A stretch of DNA of 64,000 nucleotides. It comes from Bog-756 sp963837805 (lineage in GTDB: Bacteria; Actinomycetota; Acidimicrobiia; Acidimicrobiales; RAAP-2). Below the pieces are notes generated by a model that saw only the letters and a list, made by a program, of their open reading frames with translations, made no database searches and was not told the origin of the DNA. A program made the translations under genes and the position numbers. Below, piece by piece: positions 51,122 to 60,319 of this stretch (position 1 is the first letter of the stretch; each line of letters opens with the position of its first letter). The stretch is taken from positions 294,068 through 358,067 of the forward strand of contig CAWIOU010000020.1 of NCBI GenBank assembly GCA_963837805.1. Reading direction: 5' to 3'.

Positions 51122-52516
51122 ATGGACGAGAGGGCCGGCAGGGGCAGGAGGCGCACCGGGTTTTGGCGGCTCAAGATCATCGGACTCACCGCCGCATTGG
51201 TCATGGTGGTGGTGACAGGGACCGCAGGCGTCACCTCGGCCGGGGCGTCAACGAGCCGGTTCGCTCGCCTGGCTCAGATGCTCACGCCCCGACCGGGCAT
51301 CAGCCATATGGCGATCGGTGCCGCATCGCCCCGGATCCCGGGTGTCCCGAACATCTCCAAAGTGACCACCACCTCGACCCCATTCCCCAGCATCACGCCC
51401 CAGGTCTCGACCACGACGACAGGCATAGCAGCCACCTACACCGGCCACACGCTGGTCGTACATTGGAATCACGGTCACACGCTGACGGTCTCGGGTGCCG
51501 GACCGCTGGGTGCAGGATCAGCGGTGGTGGAGGGTCTGGGCAATCCGGGCGGTGGCACCATCTCGCTCAGCGGCAGCAAGGCCTGCAGCGCACCGGGCGG
51601 TTTCGGGACTGTCACCATCGATCAGATGGTGGTTGACCCACTGAGCACGGTGACGGCTCTCGCGCTGCAGTTCTTCTGTCTGGCACCCCTCACCGACTCC
51701 GGCCTTTTCGTGATGGGCACCGTTGGATTGAACGTCCCCCCAAGCACGCGGCCACCGGGCTACAGCCAATATGAGAGCGACGGATCGATCACCAGCGTGT
51801 CGGCGCTGGCCGGCGTGTCCTCCATCACCGCCGTCTCCGTTGTACTGAGCGGTACGGCGACCGACCAGCCCGTGGTCGGGATGGCCACCACGCCCCTGGA
51901 TGGCGGCTACTGGCTGGCCACCCGGTCCGGCGGCGTGTTCTCGTTCGGCGATGCCGCCTTCCACGGGTCGGCGGGCGCCATCCATCTCAACCAGCCGATC
52001 GTGGGGATGGCCGGCGCCCCCGACGGCAACGGCTACTGGTTGGTGGCGGCCGACGGCGGGGTCTTCTCCTATGGCGCCGCCGGTTTCCACGGATCGACCG
52101 GCGGCATCCATCTCAATCAGCCCATCGTGGGGATGGCTGCCACCCCCGACGGCAGGGGGTACTGGTTGGTCGCTGGCGACGGCGGCGTGTTCTCGTTCGG
52201 TGATGCTGGTTTCCACGGGTCGACCGGCGGCATCCATCTCAATCAGCCCATCGTGGGGATGGCTGCCACCCCCGACGGCAACGGCTACTGGTTGGTCGCT
52301 CGCGACGGCGGCGTGTTCTCGTTCGGCGACGCCGAATTCCGCGGTTCGGCAGGATCCACTCACCTGCACAGCCCGGTCGTGGGAATGGCCGCCTCTCCCG
52401 ACGGCAAGGGGTACTGGCTCACCGCGGCCGACGGCGAGATCTTCTCCTACGGCGATGCCCAGTACGAGGGGGGCGTGGCAGGAACGGCGACCGATGTCGT
52501 CGGCATCACCCGCTGA
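51122..52516 (+). CDS. Exported propeller-repeat protein with unknown N-terminal domain
   Basis: Predicted 464-residue exported protein. Signal segment (IIGLTAALVMVVVTGTAGVTSAG), then a 160-residue beta-rich domain that I do not recognise (includes HTLVVHWNHGHTLTVSG and GSKACSAPGGFGTVTI), then from about 240 five or six 42-residue repeats with GYWLVAxDGGVFSFGDAxF and GSTGGIHLNQPIVGMAATPDG. It shares the repeat with 17788 and 47592 but has no enzyme motif. Probably a surface or binding protein. Confidence 0.8.
   Translation: MDERAGRGRRRTGFWRLKIIGLTAALVMVVVTGTAGVTSAGASTSRFARLAQMLTPRPGISHMAIGAASPRIPGVPNISKVTTTSTPFPSITPQVSTTTTGIAATYTGHTLVVHWNHGHTLTVSGAGPLGAGSAVVEGLGNPGGGTISLSGSKACSAPGGFGTVTIDQMVVDPLSTVTALALQFFCLAPLTDSGLFVMGTVGLNVPPSTRPPGYSQYESDGSITSVSALAGVSSITAVSVVLSGTATDQPVVGMATTPLDGGYWLATRSGGVFSFGDAAFHGSAGAIHLNQPIVGMAGAPDGNGYWLVAADGGVFSYGAAGFHGSTGGIHLNQPIVGMAATPDGRGYWLVAGDGGVFSFGDAGFHGSTGGIHLNQPIVGMAATPDGNGYWLVARDGGVFSFGDAEFRGSAGSTHLHSPVVGMAASPDGKGYWLTAADGEIFSYGDAQYEGGVAGTATDVVGITR
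52094..52280 (+). repeat. 126-base tandem repeat in the propeller gene
   Basis: A 61-base stretch is identical at 52094-52154 and 52220-52280, exactly 126 bases apart, the same period as in the genes at 36043 and 47592. Confidence 0.72.
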
Positions 52517-52593
52517 ACGTTCGGGAGCCGGTCGCCGAGACTTGAAGCAGATGCCCCGCCTGACACGGTCCCGATGGTGACCGACCCGGCCGT

Positions 52594-53085
52594 TCACGCC
52601 GAACCGAGATCACACTCCAACAGGATGATCACCGAGGTCGGATCGTCTCTTTCTGGCACCGTCTCTCCCGATGAGCGCATCCCCAGGCGGAGATAGGCCG
52701 TCAGTGCACGGTCATTGCTTCCCCGAACACCCAACCTCAAGGTGGTTGCCCCCTCTGATACCGCCCATGCCTTCACCTGATCGAGCAGCGCACCGCCTAC
52801 TCGACGTCGGCGATGGGATGGCGCAACCCACATGCCAACCAGTTCTCGGGTCTTCGGGTCCCCGGACCACCCGTCCACGCCGACGGCTACGCCAACTTCA
52901 CCATCGTCCGACGCCACAAACCACCGACCGCTGGTGGCCCGGTGTCGCCACTTCGCCTCGTCGTATTCCGATTCCTCGGCGTAGCTCGATGTGAATGCCT
53001 CAGGTGCGTCGAGTAGTGAGCGGAGTCGAACATCGCGGATCTCCTGCCACTCGTCCGGCCCGAGGGCTCGAATCTCAGTCACCAC
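52594..53085 (-). CDS. GNAT N-acetyltransferase
   Basis: Predicted 163-residue acetyl-CoA-dependent acetyltransferase. The N-terminal LGPDEWQEIRDVRLRSLLDAP and the acetyl-CoA motif VGMWVAPSHRRRRVGGALLDQV (given in part) match the family, followed by NDRALTAYLRLGMR. Substrate unknown. It lies in the same orientation as the methyltransferase upstream (85-base gap), but sharing a transcript is uncertain. Confidence 0.88.
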   Translation of the reverse strand: MVTEIRALGPDEWQEIRDVRLRSLLDAPEAFTSSYAEESEYDEAKWRHRATSGRWFVASDDGEVGVAVGVDGWSGDPKTRELVGMWVAPSHRRRRVGGALLDQVKAWAVSEGATTLRLGVRGSNDRALTAYLRLGMRSSGETVPERDDPTSVIILLECDLGSA

Positions 53086-53169
53086 GGAACCGAGACCGGT
53101 TGGGTTCGAACTGGAAAGCGGCTGCTACCCGAGGGGCTACTTCCCGGAGTGCGGGATCAGGAACCACGC

Positions 53170-53898
53170 TCAGACCTTCTCCCACACGGAAATGTGACTC
53201 GTGCTCTCGCTGGTGAAGGGCGCTCGTTCCCAATTGGCCCATCGTTCGCGGAGTTGCATCCCGGCAATGCGGGCCATCAGATCGAGCTCGGACGGCCAGG
53301 CATGGCGGAAGGGGGCTGAGAACGTCTCGAGCCGACCGTCGTCGTTCCACCAGTGATGGGAGAAGGCGGTCTGAGTGGCGACGTCGTACTCCTCAAACCC
53401 AACATGGGTGGGCGTGGCCGTGAAGGGAACGATGGTTTCGCCCGGCGGGAGGCGACGGAGGGCGGGCACCATGACCTCGACCACGAAGGTTCCGCCGGCC
53501 CCCAGATGGGCCGCCGCGTTCTCGAAGCAGGCGACCTGCTCGTCCTGGCTCGTGAGATTCATGATGGTGTTCGCAACCAGATAGACGAGGTTGTAGCGCC
53601 GGTCGAGCCTGGTCGTCGCCATGTCGCCAACAGTGACGTTGATCTGCCTCGAGCCAGGCTTCCTGTGCAGCTCGACCACCATCTCGGGCGACAACTCGAT
53701 GCCGTCGACCTGGAGCCCTCGCTGCATCAGGGGACGGGCAATGCGTCCAGTCCCGATGGCGAACTCAAGGACCGGCCCGGGTCCGGCCAAGCGGGCGAGG
53801 ACGTCGACGATGGAGCCAACGACAGCCGGATCGCAGGCCTCGGGCCACTTCTCGTCGTAGCTCTTGGCGATCCTCTCGCCGAAGTAGTTCTGGACCAC
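53170..53898 (-). CDS. SAM-dependent class I methyltransferase
   Basis: Predicted 242-residue methyltransferase. The SAM motif VLEFAIGTGRIARPLMQRG and the acidic residue in VDGIELSPEMVVELH are clear, followed by DMATTRLDRRYNLVYLVANT. The substrate cannot be told; the C-terminus (SAPFRHAWPSELDLMARIAG) is typical of small-molecule enzymes. It diverges from a truncated methyltransferase gene at 53951. Confidence 0.88.
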   Translation of the reverse strand: MVQNYFGERIAKSYDEKWPEACDPAVVGSIVDVLARLAGPGPVLEFAIGTGRIARPLMQRGLQVDGIELSPEMVVELHRKPGSRQINVTVGDMATTRLDRRYNLVYLVANTIMNLTSQDEQVACFENAAAHLGAGGTFVVEVMVPALRRLPPGETIVPFTATPTHVGFEEYDVATQTAFSHHWWNDDGRLETFSAPFRHAWPSELDLMARIAGMQLRERWANWERAPFTSESTSHISVWEKV

Positions 53899-53950
53899 GA
53901 TGTCATTGTGCCAGGGGACCTGGCCAGGAACGGGGGGTAGCGTCAGATTC

Positions 53951-54271
53951 GTGGAGGAGCGGGCCCTGCGAGCTACGAAGATGGCCTACGACAGCGTGGC
54001 CGATGACTACGCCCGCCTCCTCCCCGATCTTCGGGCCGAGTCGGAATTGGACCGGGCCATGCTGGCCAGATTCGCCGAACTGGCTTCACGAGCCGCCCTC
54101 GGGCCGGTTGCCGACCTCGGGTGTAGAGCCGGGCGGATCACGGCCCATCTCGACGGCCTGGGTGTGAAGGTCTTCGGAATCGACCTCTCTCCGGCGATGG
54201 TGCGTGCTCCGCAGGGTCGGGAAGGGAGGCCGCAGGCCAGCCTCATCGTCGCCAGGCCGGGCAGTCCATGA
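53951..54271 (+). pseudogene. Truncated SAM methyltransferase
   Basis: Codes for the first 106 residues only: RATKMAYDSVADDYARLLPD, then VADLGCRAGRITAHLDGLGV and FGIDLSPAMV, after which the reading ends in unrelated residues. The usual remaining 120 residues are missing. The motif LGCRAG has Arg in place of the common Gly. GTG 53951 follows TAGCGT (53938-53943) by seven bases. It is probably a broken copy. Confidence 0.6.
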
Positions 54272-54318
54272 TCCTCACCGGGCCGCTCCCACCCCTTGGG
54301 TCGAGCACCCGCAGCCGC

Positions 54319-54807
54319 TCAGCGAATGGGGCTTCCAAAGCGAATCACATTGCCGTCGGGATCGATGACGGAGCCCTCCCGCTTGCCATAGTCCTCGTCC
54401 CGCGGACCATCCACGGCGATACCCGCCTGTCTCCATTCATCGGCCACCCGGTCGGCGTCCTGGCAATGGATATAGAGCGCACCATGACCTCGAGGTTCCG
54501 CTTCGACCGCTCGGGCAAGGTGGATCGTGAGGTCACGATCGTGGTGAGCGAAGGCGTAGCTGTCATCGTGGAAGGACACCTCGAAGCCGGCGCGCTCGAA
54601 CCAGGTGACCGAGCGAGTCACATCGGCGACCTTGAAAATCGGCTCGAATCCCGTGACCAACCACGATCCTGTCATGAGCTGGAGTTGGCCGTCGCGTTGT
54701 CCATTGAGACCGGCCAAGCAGTTGTGGCAGATCGGCAGGTCGGGACGCGACCGCAGTCTGACCCACCAGTCGACTGGGGTGGAGCAGCACGTGCAGATCT
54801 GAGCCAT
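54319..54807 (-). CDS. VOC protein with N-terminal zinc-ribbon-like motif
   Basis: Predicted 162-residue protein. An N-terminal cluster ICTCCSTPVDWW and PICHNCLAGLNG could hold zinc. Then a glyoxalase/bleomycin-resistance-like domain: EPIFKVADVTRSVTWFERAGF, ALYIHCQDADRVADEW and SVIDPDGNVIRFG. ATG 54807 is preferred; 54819 is also possible. Such a fusion may sense or bind a small molecule or redox state. No specific drug can be inferred. Confidence 0.78.
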   Translation of the reverse strand: MAQICTCCSTPVDWWVRLRSRPDLPICHNCLAGLNGQRDGQLQLMTGSWLVTGFEPIFKVADVTRSVTWFERAGFEVSFHDDSYAFAHHDRDLTIHLARAVEAEPRGHGALYIHCQDADRVADEWRQAGIAVDGPRDEDYGKREGSVIDPDGNVIRFGSPIR

Positions 54808-54894
54808 GGCCGACCCCATGGTAGATGCTCAGTCGATATGGGCTCTGACCCACGTCTGAGGCACGTGTGATTCGCCCGTGCAAGGCTGTGGCCC

Positions 54895-55763
54895 ATGGAC
54901 ATTGGCATCGTGTACCCCCAGATCGAGCTTCGGGGCGATCCCACCGCGATTGGTCGATTTGCGAGAGCAGTCGAAGACCTTGGATTCGATCACCTTCTCA
55001 CCTACGAACACGTGCTCGGTGCCGTTCATGCCGATCGGTCGCCTCCATTGATGCGGCCCCTACACCGAGCACGATCCATTCCACGACCCGTTCGTGATGT
55101 TCGCATACCTGGCCGGCATTACCAGTCGGATCCGATTCGCCACCGGCATTCTCGTCCTTCCGCAACGTCAGACTGCGCTGGTGGCACGCCAGGCTGCCGA
55201 CGTCGACCTCCTGTCCGGGGGTCGGCTGCGACTCGGTATCGGAGTCGGCTGGAACCACGTTGAGTACGAGGCCCTCGGACAGGACTTTCATACCCGTGGG
55301 GCTCGGCAGGAGGAGCAGATCGTGTTGCTTCGGCGCCTGTTCACCGAGCCCGTTGTTGACTTCTCGGGTCGTTTTGACCGAGTTGACCGAGCAGCACTCA
55401 TTCCCAAGCCCACAGGCTCGATCCCGATTTGGCTTGGCGGATCTGGGGACAGGGCCTTCGATCGAGCTGCCCGGCTGGCCGACGGGTTCATTTTCTTCGG
55501 CGGTGGCGTCGGGCACACCACCGAGCTATGGACAGGGCTACGTGAACGCATTGCTCGCGCCGGGAGGCCAGTCGACGGGTTCGGCGGCGACTACGTGGCG
55601 CTCACCGGCGGCGATATGTCCGAACTAGTTGGTGAAGTCGAGGTCGTGGCGCAATGCCGGCGGGACGCACCTGTCGGTGGTCACCATGGGCCTCGGCCTG
55701 GATTCGATCGATGCCCACATCGACTACATCGCTTCCCTTGCCGAGCGTCTCGGCTTGTCGTAG
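54895..55763 (+). pseudogene. Luciferase-like F420 oxidoreductase, two frameshifts
   Basis: Joined frames give about 290 residues of an LLM-type oxidoreductase. Frame 1 (54895 to about 55048): MDIGIVYPQIELRGDP, GFDHLLTYEHV. Frame 2: PYTEHDPFHDPFVMFAYLAG, RFATGILVLPQRQTALVA, LRLGIGVGWNHVEYEAL. Frame 3: RNAGGTHLSVVTMGLGLD and IDYIASLAERLGLS, stop 55761-55763. One break is near 55040-55055; the second is one extra C at about 55645. Each fragment keeps conserved motifs, so the damage is recent or is a sequence error. Confidence 0.75.
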
Positions 55764-55958
55764 TCACCGCCACACGCCTGGCGTCCAGCCACACATCAGA
55801 GCGGGTGGCCCGGAGCACGCCCGACTCGCACCGGCACTGCGTGCGGCTGAGCGCTGGTGGGACGACGGTGCCCGCTTTGACGCCGGGTCAACTCGCGTTC
55901 CGGGAGCCTACGTCAGTGAGAGGGTCACGTACGAAACCCACTACGAGGATTCGCTCTG
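55764..55958. other. Short region with possible remnant coding sequence
   Basis: A stretch reads ALRAAERWWDDGARFD, loosely like the tail of another oxidoreductase, but has no start and no full domain. Nothing else is seen. Confidence 0.25.
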
Positions 55959-57110
55959 TTACGACGAGGCCAACTGAGCAAGATGAGCCTTGTATCCGGC
56001 ACCGTAGGGAGTCGGATCGCCTTTGGAGTTGAGGAGGTAGGGGCCACCGCATGGTCCCGAGTTGAAGGTCCAGGCGAGATAAGACACCCCATGGGCGTCG
56101 GCCCACTTCATGTAGGTGTCGATGAACTTCGCAGTGCAGTCCTGTTCGCCCAACTCGCCTGTCACGAACGGTACTTTGGAAAGCAGGCCCAACTGAATCC
56201 ATTTGGCCCAGGCCGTCGGAGCTGCGGCTGCGTTGAAGTCGTAGACGTGCACCGAGATGGCGACCTGGTGGAGAGGGTCCTGCGGCATCATCGTGCTGAA
56301 TCCAGTCGGCAAGGCGGCGAAGTGGGTGCCGGCCACCATGATGACGTTCGTCGCTCCGGCATGGCGCACGTCAGAGATCAGTTGGTCATAGCCGGCCACC
56401 TTGAACCCATGCGCGACACAACCTCCATGGATCACACAGGAGAAGGGAACCGAATGGGGCTCGTTGTAGAGGTCGAAGACCACCCCCTGATGGCCCTTGA
56501 AGTTCTTGGCCACCGACGACCAGAAGGTTGGTGAGTGATCCTCGTCGGCCATGACCGCCCCATGCATTGCCAGCTGGCTGCCAGGAGCACTCCAGTGGAG
56601 GTCGAGAATCACCGCTAGCCCGGCAGCGTTGATTCTGTTCACGTAGTTGACGATGGCCGACCGGTAGGCAGCTCCCCCGAACTGGGGGTGCGGGAGATTG
56701 ATGCCCAGCCAGCAGTCCTCGTTGAGGGGGAGCCGGACGGCATTGATCTTCCAACTCTTCATTTTGGCGATGACGGTCGATGACGGTCCCGAGTACAACG
56801 GGACGCCGAACCCATCCCCTTCCACGCACACCGACTCAGCACCAGCTTCGTCGACTCCGATCAGCCGGATCCGGCCGCCATTGCCGTTCACCAAATGGTT
56901 GCCCGAGACCCGCACGACAGGAGGCCCGGAGAACCCAATCGTGGCCGACGCAGGTGTCGCTTTCATCGGGCCGAAGCCGAGTTGGACAGCCACAACTGCA
57001 ATCAGCACCAGCCCCAATCGCAGTGCTCGAGACCGGCTGAAGCCCGATATCGACCGTGGAGAACGAGGGGATGTGGTCATCGTCGTCTTTTCTCGGTCGA
57101 ACGAAGGCAT
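55959..57110 (-). CDS. Secreted GH5 cellulase-like endoglucanase
   Basis: Predicted 383-residue exported glycoside hydrolase family 5 enzyme cleaving beta-1,4-linked glucans or related polymers. Signal segment (LGLVLIAVVAVQLGFGPMKA), then RLIGVDEAGAESVC, AVRLPLNEDCWLG, the acid/base Glu in VFDLYNEPHSVPF and the nucleophile Glu in VPFVTGELGEQDC. Length is as expected for a single catalytic domain without a binding module. ATG 57080 with GAGAAAAGACG is a better start than 57110. With the GH3 enzyme it could take cellulose or glucan to glucose. Confidence 0.88.
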   Translation of the reverse strand: MPSFDREKTTMTTSPRSPRSISGFSRSRALRLGLVLIAVVAVQLGFGPMKATPASATIGFSGPPVVRVSGNHLVNGNGGRIRLIGVDEAGAESVCVEGDGFGVPLYSGPSSTVIAKMKSWKINAVRLPLNEDCWLGINLPHPQFGGAAYRSAIVNYVNRINAAGLAVILDLHWSAPGSQLAMHGAVMADEDHSPTFWSSVAKNFKGHQGVVFDLYNEPHSVPFSCVIHGGCVAHGFKVAGYDQLISDVRHAGATNVIMVAGTHFAALPTGFSTMMPQDPLHQVAISVHVYDFNAAAAPTAWAKWIQLGLLSKVPFVTGELGEQDCTAKFIDTYMKWADAHGVSYLAWTFNSGPCGGPYLLNSKGDPTPYGAGYKAHLAQLASS

Positions 57111-57620
57111 CGAGGACCAGGCCTCGCCGCCATGACCGACCGGTCAGATCTGGTTCGCGCTCGCAATGTCCATGTCGTCACCTGTGATCGACCCCTGCCC
57201 ATAGTTCCTGGCTCATCGGCACGAAAGCGCCATTCAGCTGTCAGAACGACAGCCGCGCGCTTCCGCTATTCGAGCAGGCCCACCGAAACCCGTCAAGCCA
57301 TCCGAACCTGCTGAGCCTGGACCTCCATTGATGAATGGCGTCCTCCCCAGTCTCGAACTCCGGCAGTGCAGCGCCGCCTGAGGTCACGGAGCGGCGTCGG
57401 CGAGAGCTCCGGCCGCAGCACCGGTACGGGCCCGGTGAACGGCACGTCGGGAGCGAGTGTGCCCCTCGGAGAAGTGAACCAGGGGGGTCTAGTCGAGGTG
57501 CTCGAATGCTCCCTCAGCTCCTTTCCGCCTTCAGATCGGGTCCGACATCCGGCGCCGCTGATTCGCCAACTCATTTACAGTTGCTCCCATACAACGTCAT
57601 AATGCGACTGAGGAGCGGAC
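57111..57620. other. 510-base intergenic region with a promoter at its right end
   Basis: Between divergent genes I see no protein-like frame. The right end holds the promoter listed below. The rest is featureless. Confidence 0.4.
57574..57603 (+). promoter_or_regulatory. Promoter TTTACA-18-CATAAT
   Basis: TTTACA (57574-57579) and CATAAT (57598-57603) are 18 bases apart, 18 bases before the ATG at 57621, with GAGGAG as ribosome binding site between. This is the most classical promoter in the window. Confidence 0.6.
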
Positions 57621-58181
57621 ATGCCCAAGCTGATCTACATAGCAAATGTGTCGCTCGATGGCTACGTCGAGGACGTACACGGCAGGTTCGACTGGTCCGA
57701 GCCTAACGACGAGGTCTTCACCTTCATCACTGACCTGGTGCGCCCCATGGGCACCTACCTCAATGGACGGCGCATGTACGAGACGATGGCCGTGTGGGAG
57801 GTCGACCCCACCCTCGCTGCTCAGTCGGAGCTCATGGCCGACTTCGCTCACGTGTGGCAAGCGGCCGAAAAGATCGTCTACTCCACGACGCTGCCCGCAG
57901 TGTCGACCGTACGGACGCGGCTTGAGCGCCGATTCGACCCCGATTCGGTCCGGGATATGAAGGCAGCCGCGGCAACCGATGTGACCATCGGAGGTTCGGC
58001 CCTCGCAGCGCTGGGGTTCAACGCCGGGCTGATCGACGAGTGCCAGTTCTTCATATATCCGGTGCTGGTCGGGGGCGGAAAACCCGCATTCTCCGGCGAC
58101 GCCCATATCCAGTTGGACCTGCTGGAGGAGCACCGATTCGGCAACGGTGTCCTGAACCTGCGCTATCGCATTCTGAGCTGA
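57621..58181 (+). CDS. RibD C-terminal/dihydrofolate-reductase-like protein
   Basis: Predicted 186-residue reductase-fold protein. LIYIANVSLDGYVEDVHGRFDW (given in part) starts the DHFR-like fold, with MGTYLNGRRMYETMAVWE, EKIVYSTTLP, DVTIGGSALAALGFNAGLID and YPVLVGGGKPAF typical of RibD-C family members. They are thought to be NADPH-dependent reductases; substrate unknown. Good promoter and ribosome binding site upstream. Intact, unlike its neighbours further right. Confidence 0.88.
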   Translation: MPKLIYIANVSLDGYVEDVHGRFDWSEPNDEVFTFITDLVRPMGTYLNGRRMYETMAVWEVDPTLAAQSELMADFAHVWQAAEKIVYSTTLPAVSTVRTRLERRFDPDSVRDMKAAAATDVTIGGSALAALGFNAGLIDECQFFIYPVLVGGGKPAFSGDAHIQLDLLEEHRFGNGVLNLRYRILS

Positions 58182-58460
58182 CCGTTCAATTGGAAGGGCG
58201 CACTTCCCCGCTTCGAGGATCGGAACTGGGGCAGCGTGTGAAACACAAACAGGCGGTGCTCGAGGGGGGGAGCGGGGAGGAGCTGGTCGCCCCGTGTCGG
58301 CGTGCCGATCGGCTCGCAGGCCCTCAGTTGGCCGCGATGGCTGACACTCCGAGGGAGTCGCGGATTGAGGAATTTCCGCTCGCCACAAGCCGTGGGCAGT
58401 GGAATGATTGGGGCGTTGCGCCGAAGACGGCCAAAACCGCCACGTCAGAGGAGGGTACAC

Positions 58461-58748
58461 ATGGCCATCGCCGTTTATTTCCATCCAAAAGGGATGACTC
58501 TCGACCAGTTCAATGAGGTGCAGAGGCTCCTGCATGAGTCCGGCAAGGACGGCCCGTCGGCAAGGATTCACCATTCCTGCATCGGCGAAGACGGGAACCT
58601 CATGGTCTACGACATTTGGGAGTCGCCTGAGGCGTTCCAAGCGTTTGGAGAAGTGCTGATGCCGATCATCGCGAAGGTTGGCTTCGACGCGGGTGATCCG
58701 GATATCATGCCCATCCAGAAGCTGGAGCAGGTGGCTCGCGACTCCTGA
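58461..58748 (+). CDS. Small ferredoxin-like alpha/beta (dimeric barrel) protein
   Basis: Predicted 95-residue protein: MAIAVYFHPKGMTLDQFNEV, then IHHSCIGEDGNLMVYDIWES and VGFDAGDPDIMPIQKLEQV. It resembles small dimeric alpha-beta-barrel proteins of unknown role seen in actinobacteria. GAGGAGGG precedes the ATG. Preceding sequence (58182-58460) is gene-free to my eye. Confidence 0.75.
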   Translation: MAIAVYFHPKGMTLDQFNEVQRLLHESGKDGPSARIHHSCIGEDGNLMVYDIWESPEAFQAFGEVLMPIIAKVGFDAGDPDIMPIQKLEQVARDS

Positions 58749-58872
58749 TTTCTAGCTGACGAATCGTCGCAGAGCTTTGGCATCCGGAACGTACAGGTAC
58801 CAGTCGAGTCGGCGGTTTCTTCCGGTTCGTAGCATTATCTGTCTCAGAGTCGCTTTACCGTTGGGAGGCCTG

Positions 58873-59430
58873 ATGTTCGAGGTCGACACGCTGGTGGCCA
58901 GTTGTCGCAGCTCTCTCGCAGAACCCGAGCCGCGTCGGGCTGTCCATGAGATCCTGGTAGAGACACTGGAGCGAACCGACTGGGTCGCAGAGCAGCTCGG
59001 GAGGTCCGAAGGTGGTCTCGAGGTGCTGTTCAACTCGCCCGAGCTCACCGTGCTCAATGTCGTCTGGGCTCCGCGCATGTCGCTCTACCCTCACGATCAC
59101 CGCATGTGGGCCATCATTGGCATCTACGGCGGCGGCGAAGACAACACGCTCTTCCGAAGGGGCTCAGAGGGTCTCGTCGAGTCGGGTGGCAAAGCTCTCC
59201 GCGAAGGAGGGCGTTTGCTTTGGGCCCAGCGGCAATCCATTCAGTTTCGAACCCCATGCAGCGCTTCACTGGCGCCATCCATGTCTACGGTGGCGATTCG
59301 TCAACCGGCCTCGAAGTCAGTGGGACCCGGAAACCTGTCAGAGAGCAGCCCTACGATGCCGCGCAGGTCCGCCGGGTTTTCGCTGAGGCGAACACCTGCT
59401 GGGCCGCGGAAGCTGGAGAATGCGGCGACT
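58873..59430 (+). pseudogene. Cysteine-dioxygenase-like cupin, three frameshifts
   Basis: Joined frames match a cysteine-dioxygenase-like cupin of about 190 residues. Frame 1: FEVDTLVASCRSSLAEPEPR, then WAPRMSLYPHDHRMWAIIGI (metal His pair) and GGGEDNTLFRR. Then AFALGPAAIHSVSNPMQRFTGA in a second frame, FVNRPRSQWDPETCQR in a third, and EQPYDAAQVRRVFAEANTCW back in the second. Breaks lie near 59210, 59292 and 59335. Start ATG 58873 has GGGAGGCC upstream. The end is unclear, as the last frame runs on to 59603. Confidence 0.7.
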
Positions 59431-59599
59431 GGCTAGCGGGCCGTTCCTCACACTCCCCGAGAAGGGCCCCTCCCGAGGACCAAGTGACACGGAGCGACCG
59501 ATCGACCATCGTGGCAGTTGAGGAGAACAAATGGGAATCTATGGAGGACGATCGTCTTGCCGCATATCCTCAACGTCGCTTTCCGGCCACGAGAGCAGT

Positions 59600-60165
59600 A
59601 TGAACCGCTACGAGCGCCGGGTCTACGGGGGCCTCGCCGGAGATGTAGTAGAGATCAGCTTCGGCTCGGGTCTCGAATGCCCCCTTTCTACCGCTGACGA
59701 CGGTCGACGGCGTGGCTGCCGTCGAGCCCGCCCGGAGCAGAGACCTGGAAGCTGGCCCGAGAAGCGCCTCACGGAGACCAATGTCCCGGTCCGACGTTCG
59801 GGTCTGGATGGCCAGTCGCTGCCCTTCACAGACGACAGCTACGACGCCGCCGTGTCCACATGGACGCTGTGCACTATCCCTGACGTGGCGGCCACGCTCA
59901 GCGAGCTCCGACGGGTCCTCAGGCCTGGGGGGACCCTACATTTTGCTGGAGACATCGGCTGGCCCCAGACGAGCGGGTACGCGCTGGCAGCACCGCGTCG
60001 AGACGCTCCGAAGCAGATCTTCGGCGGTGCCATCTGACCCGGCCGATCGTTGGCCTGCTGACCAGGGCGGGCTATACCGTCGCCGAACTCGATGTGTTCT
60101 ACCGGAGAGTCCACTTTACAAAGCTCGAAGCCGCCTACTCACTCAGCATCGCCCTATCCTCCTAG
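59600..60165 (+). pseudogene. UbiE-like SAM methyltransferase, many frameshifts
   Basis: Recognisable parts in different frames: NRYERRVYGGLAGDVVEISF with GSGL, then AAVEPAR, then ETNVPVRRSGLDGQSLPF and DDSYDAAVSTWTLCTIPD, LRRVLRPGGTLHFAG, LAPDERVR, RWQHRVETL, and CHLTRPIVGLLTRAGYTVAE to a stop at 60163-60165. At least four frame changes are needed. The conserved order shows it was one class I methyltransferase gene. Confidence 0.68.
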
Positions 60166-60319
60166 GTTACTGTTCACCTGGCACGACCGGGTCCCAAGCG
60201 GCTGGAGGATTCAGTTACGGGCATCGATTATCCGGCAACGCGAATGTCGCCAGTGACGATCAGAATCTGGGATCGCCTCTGGCTATCGACCGTGTCAATG
60301 TCCATGATGATGGGTGCAG

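Noticed and set aside
53095..53125. Sequence GGTTCGAAC resembling a tRNA T-arm
   Set aside because: No cloverleaf can be formed around it, and it lies in the short gap between two protein genes.
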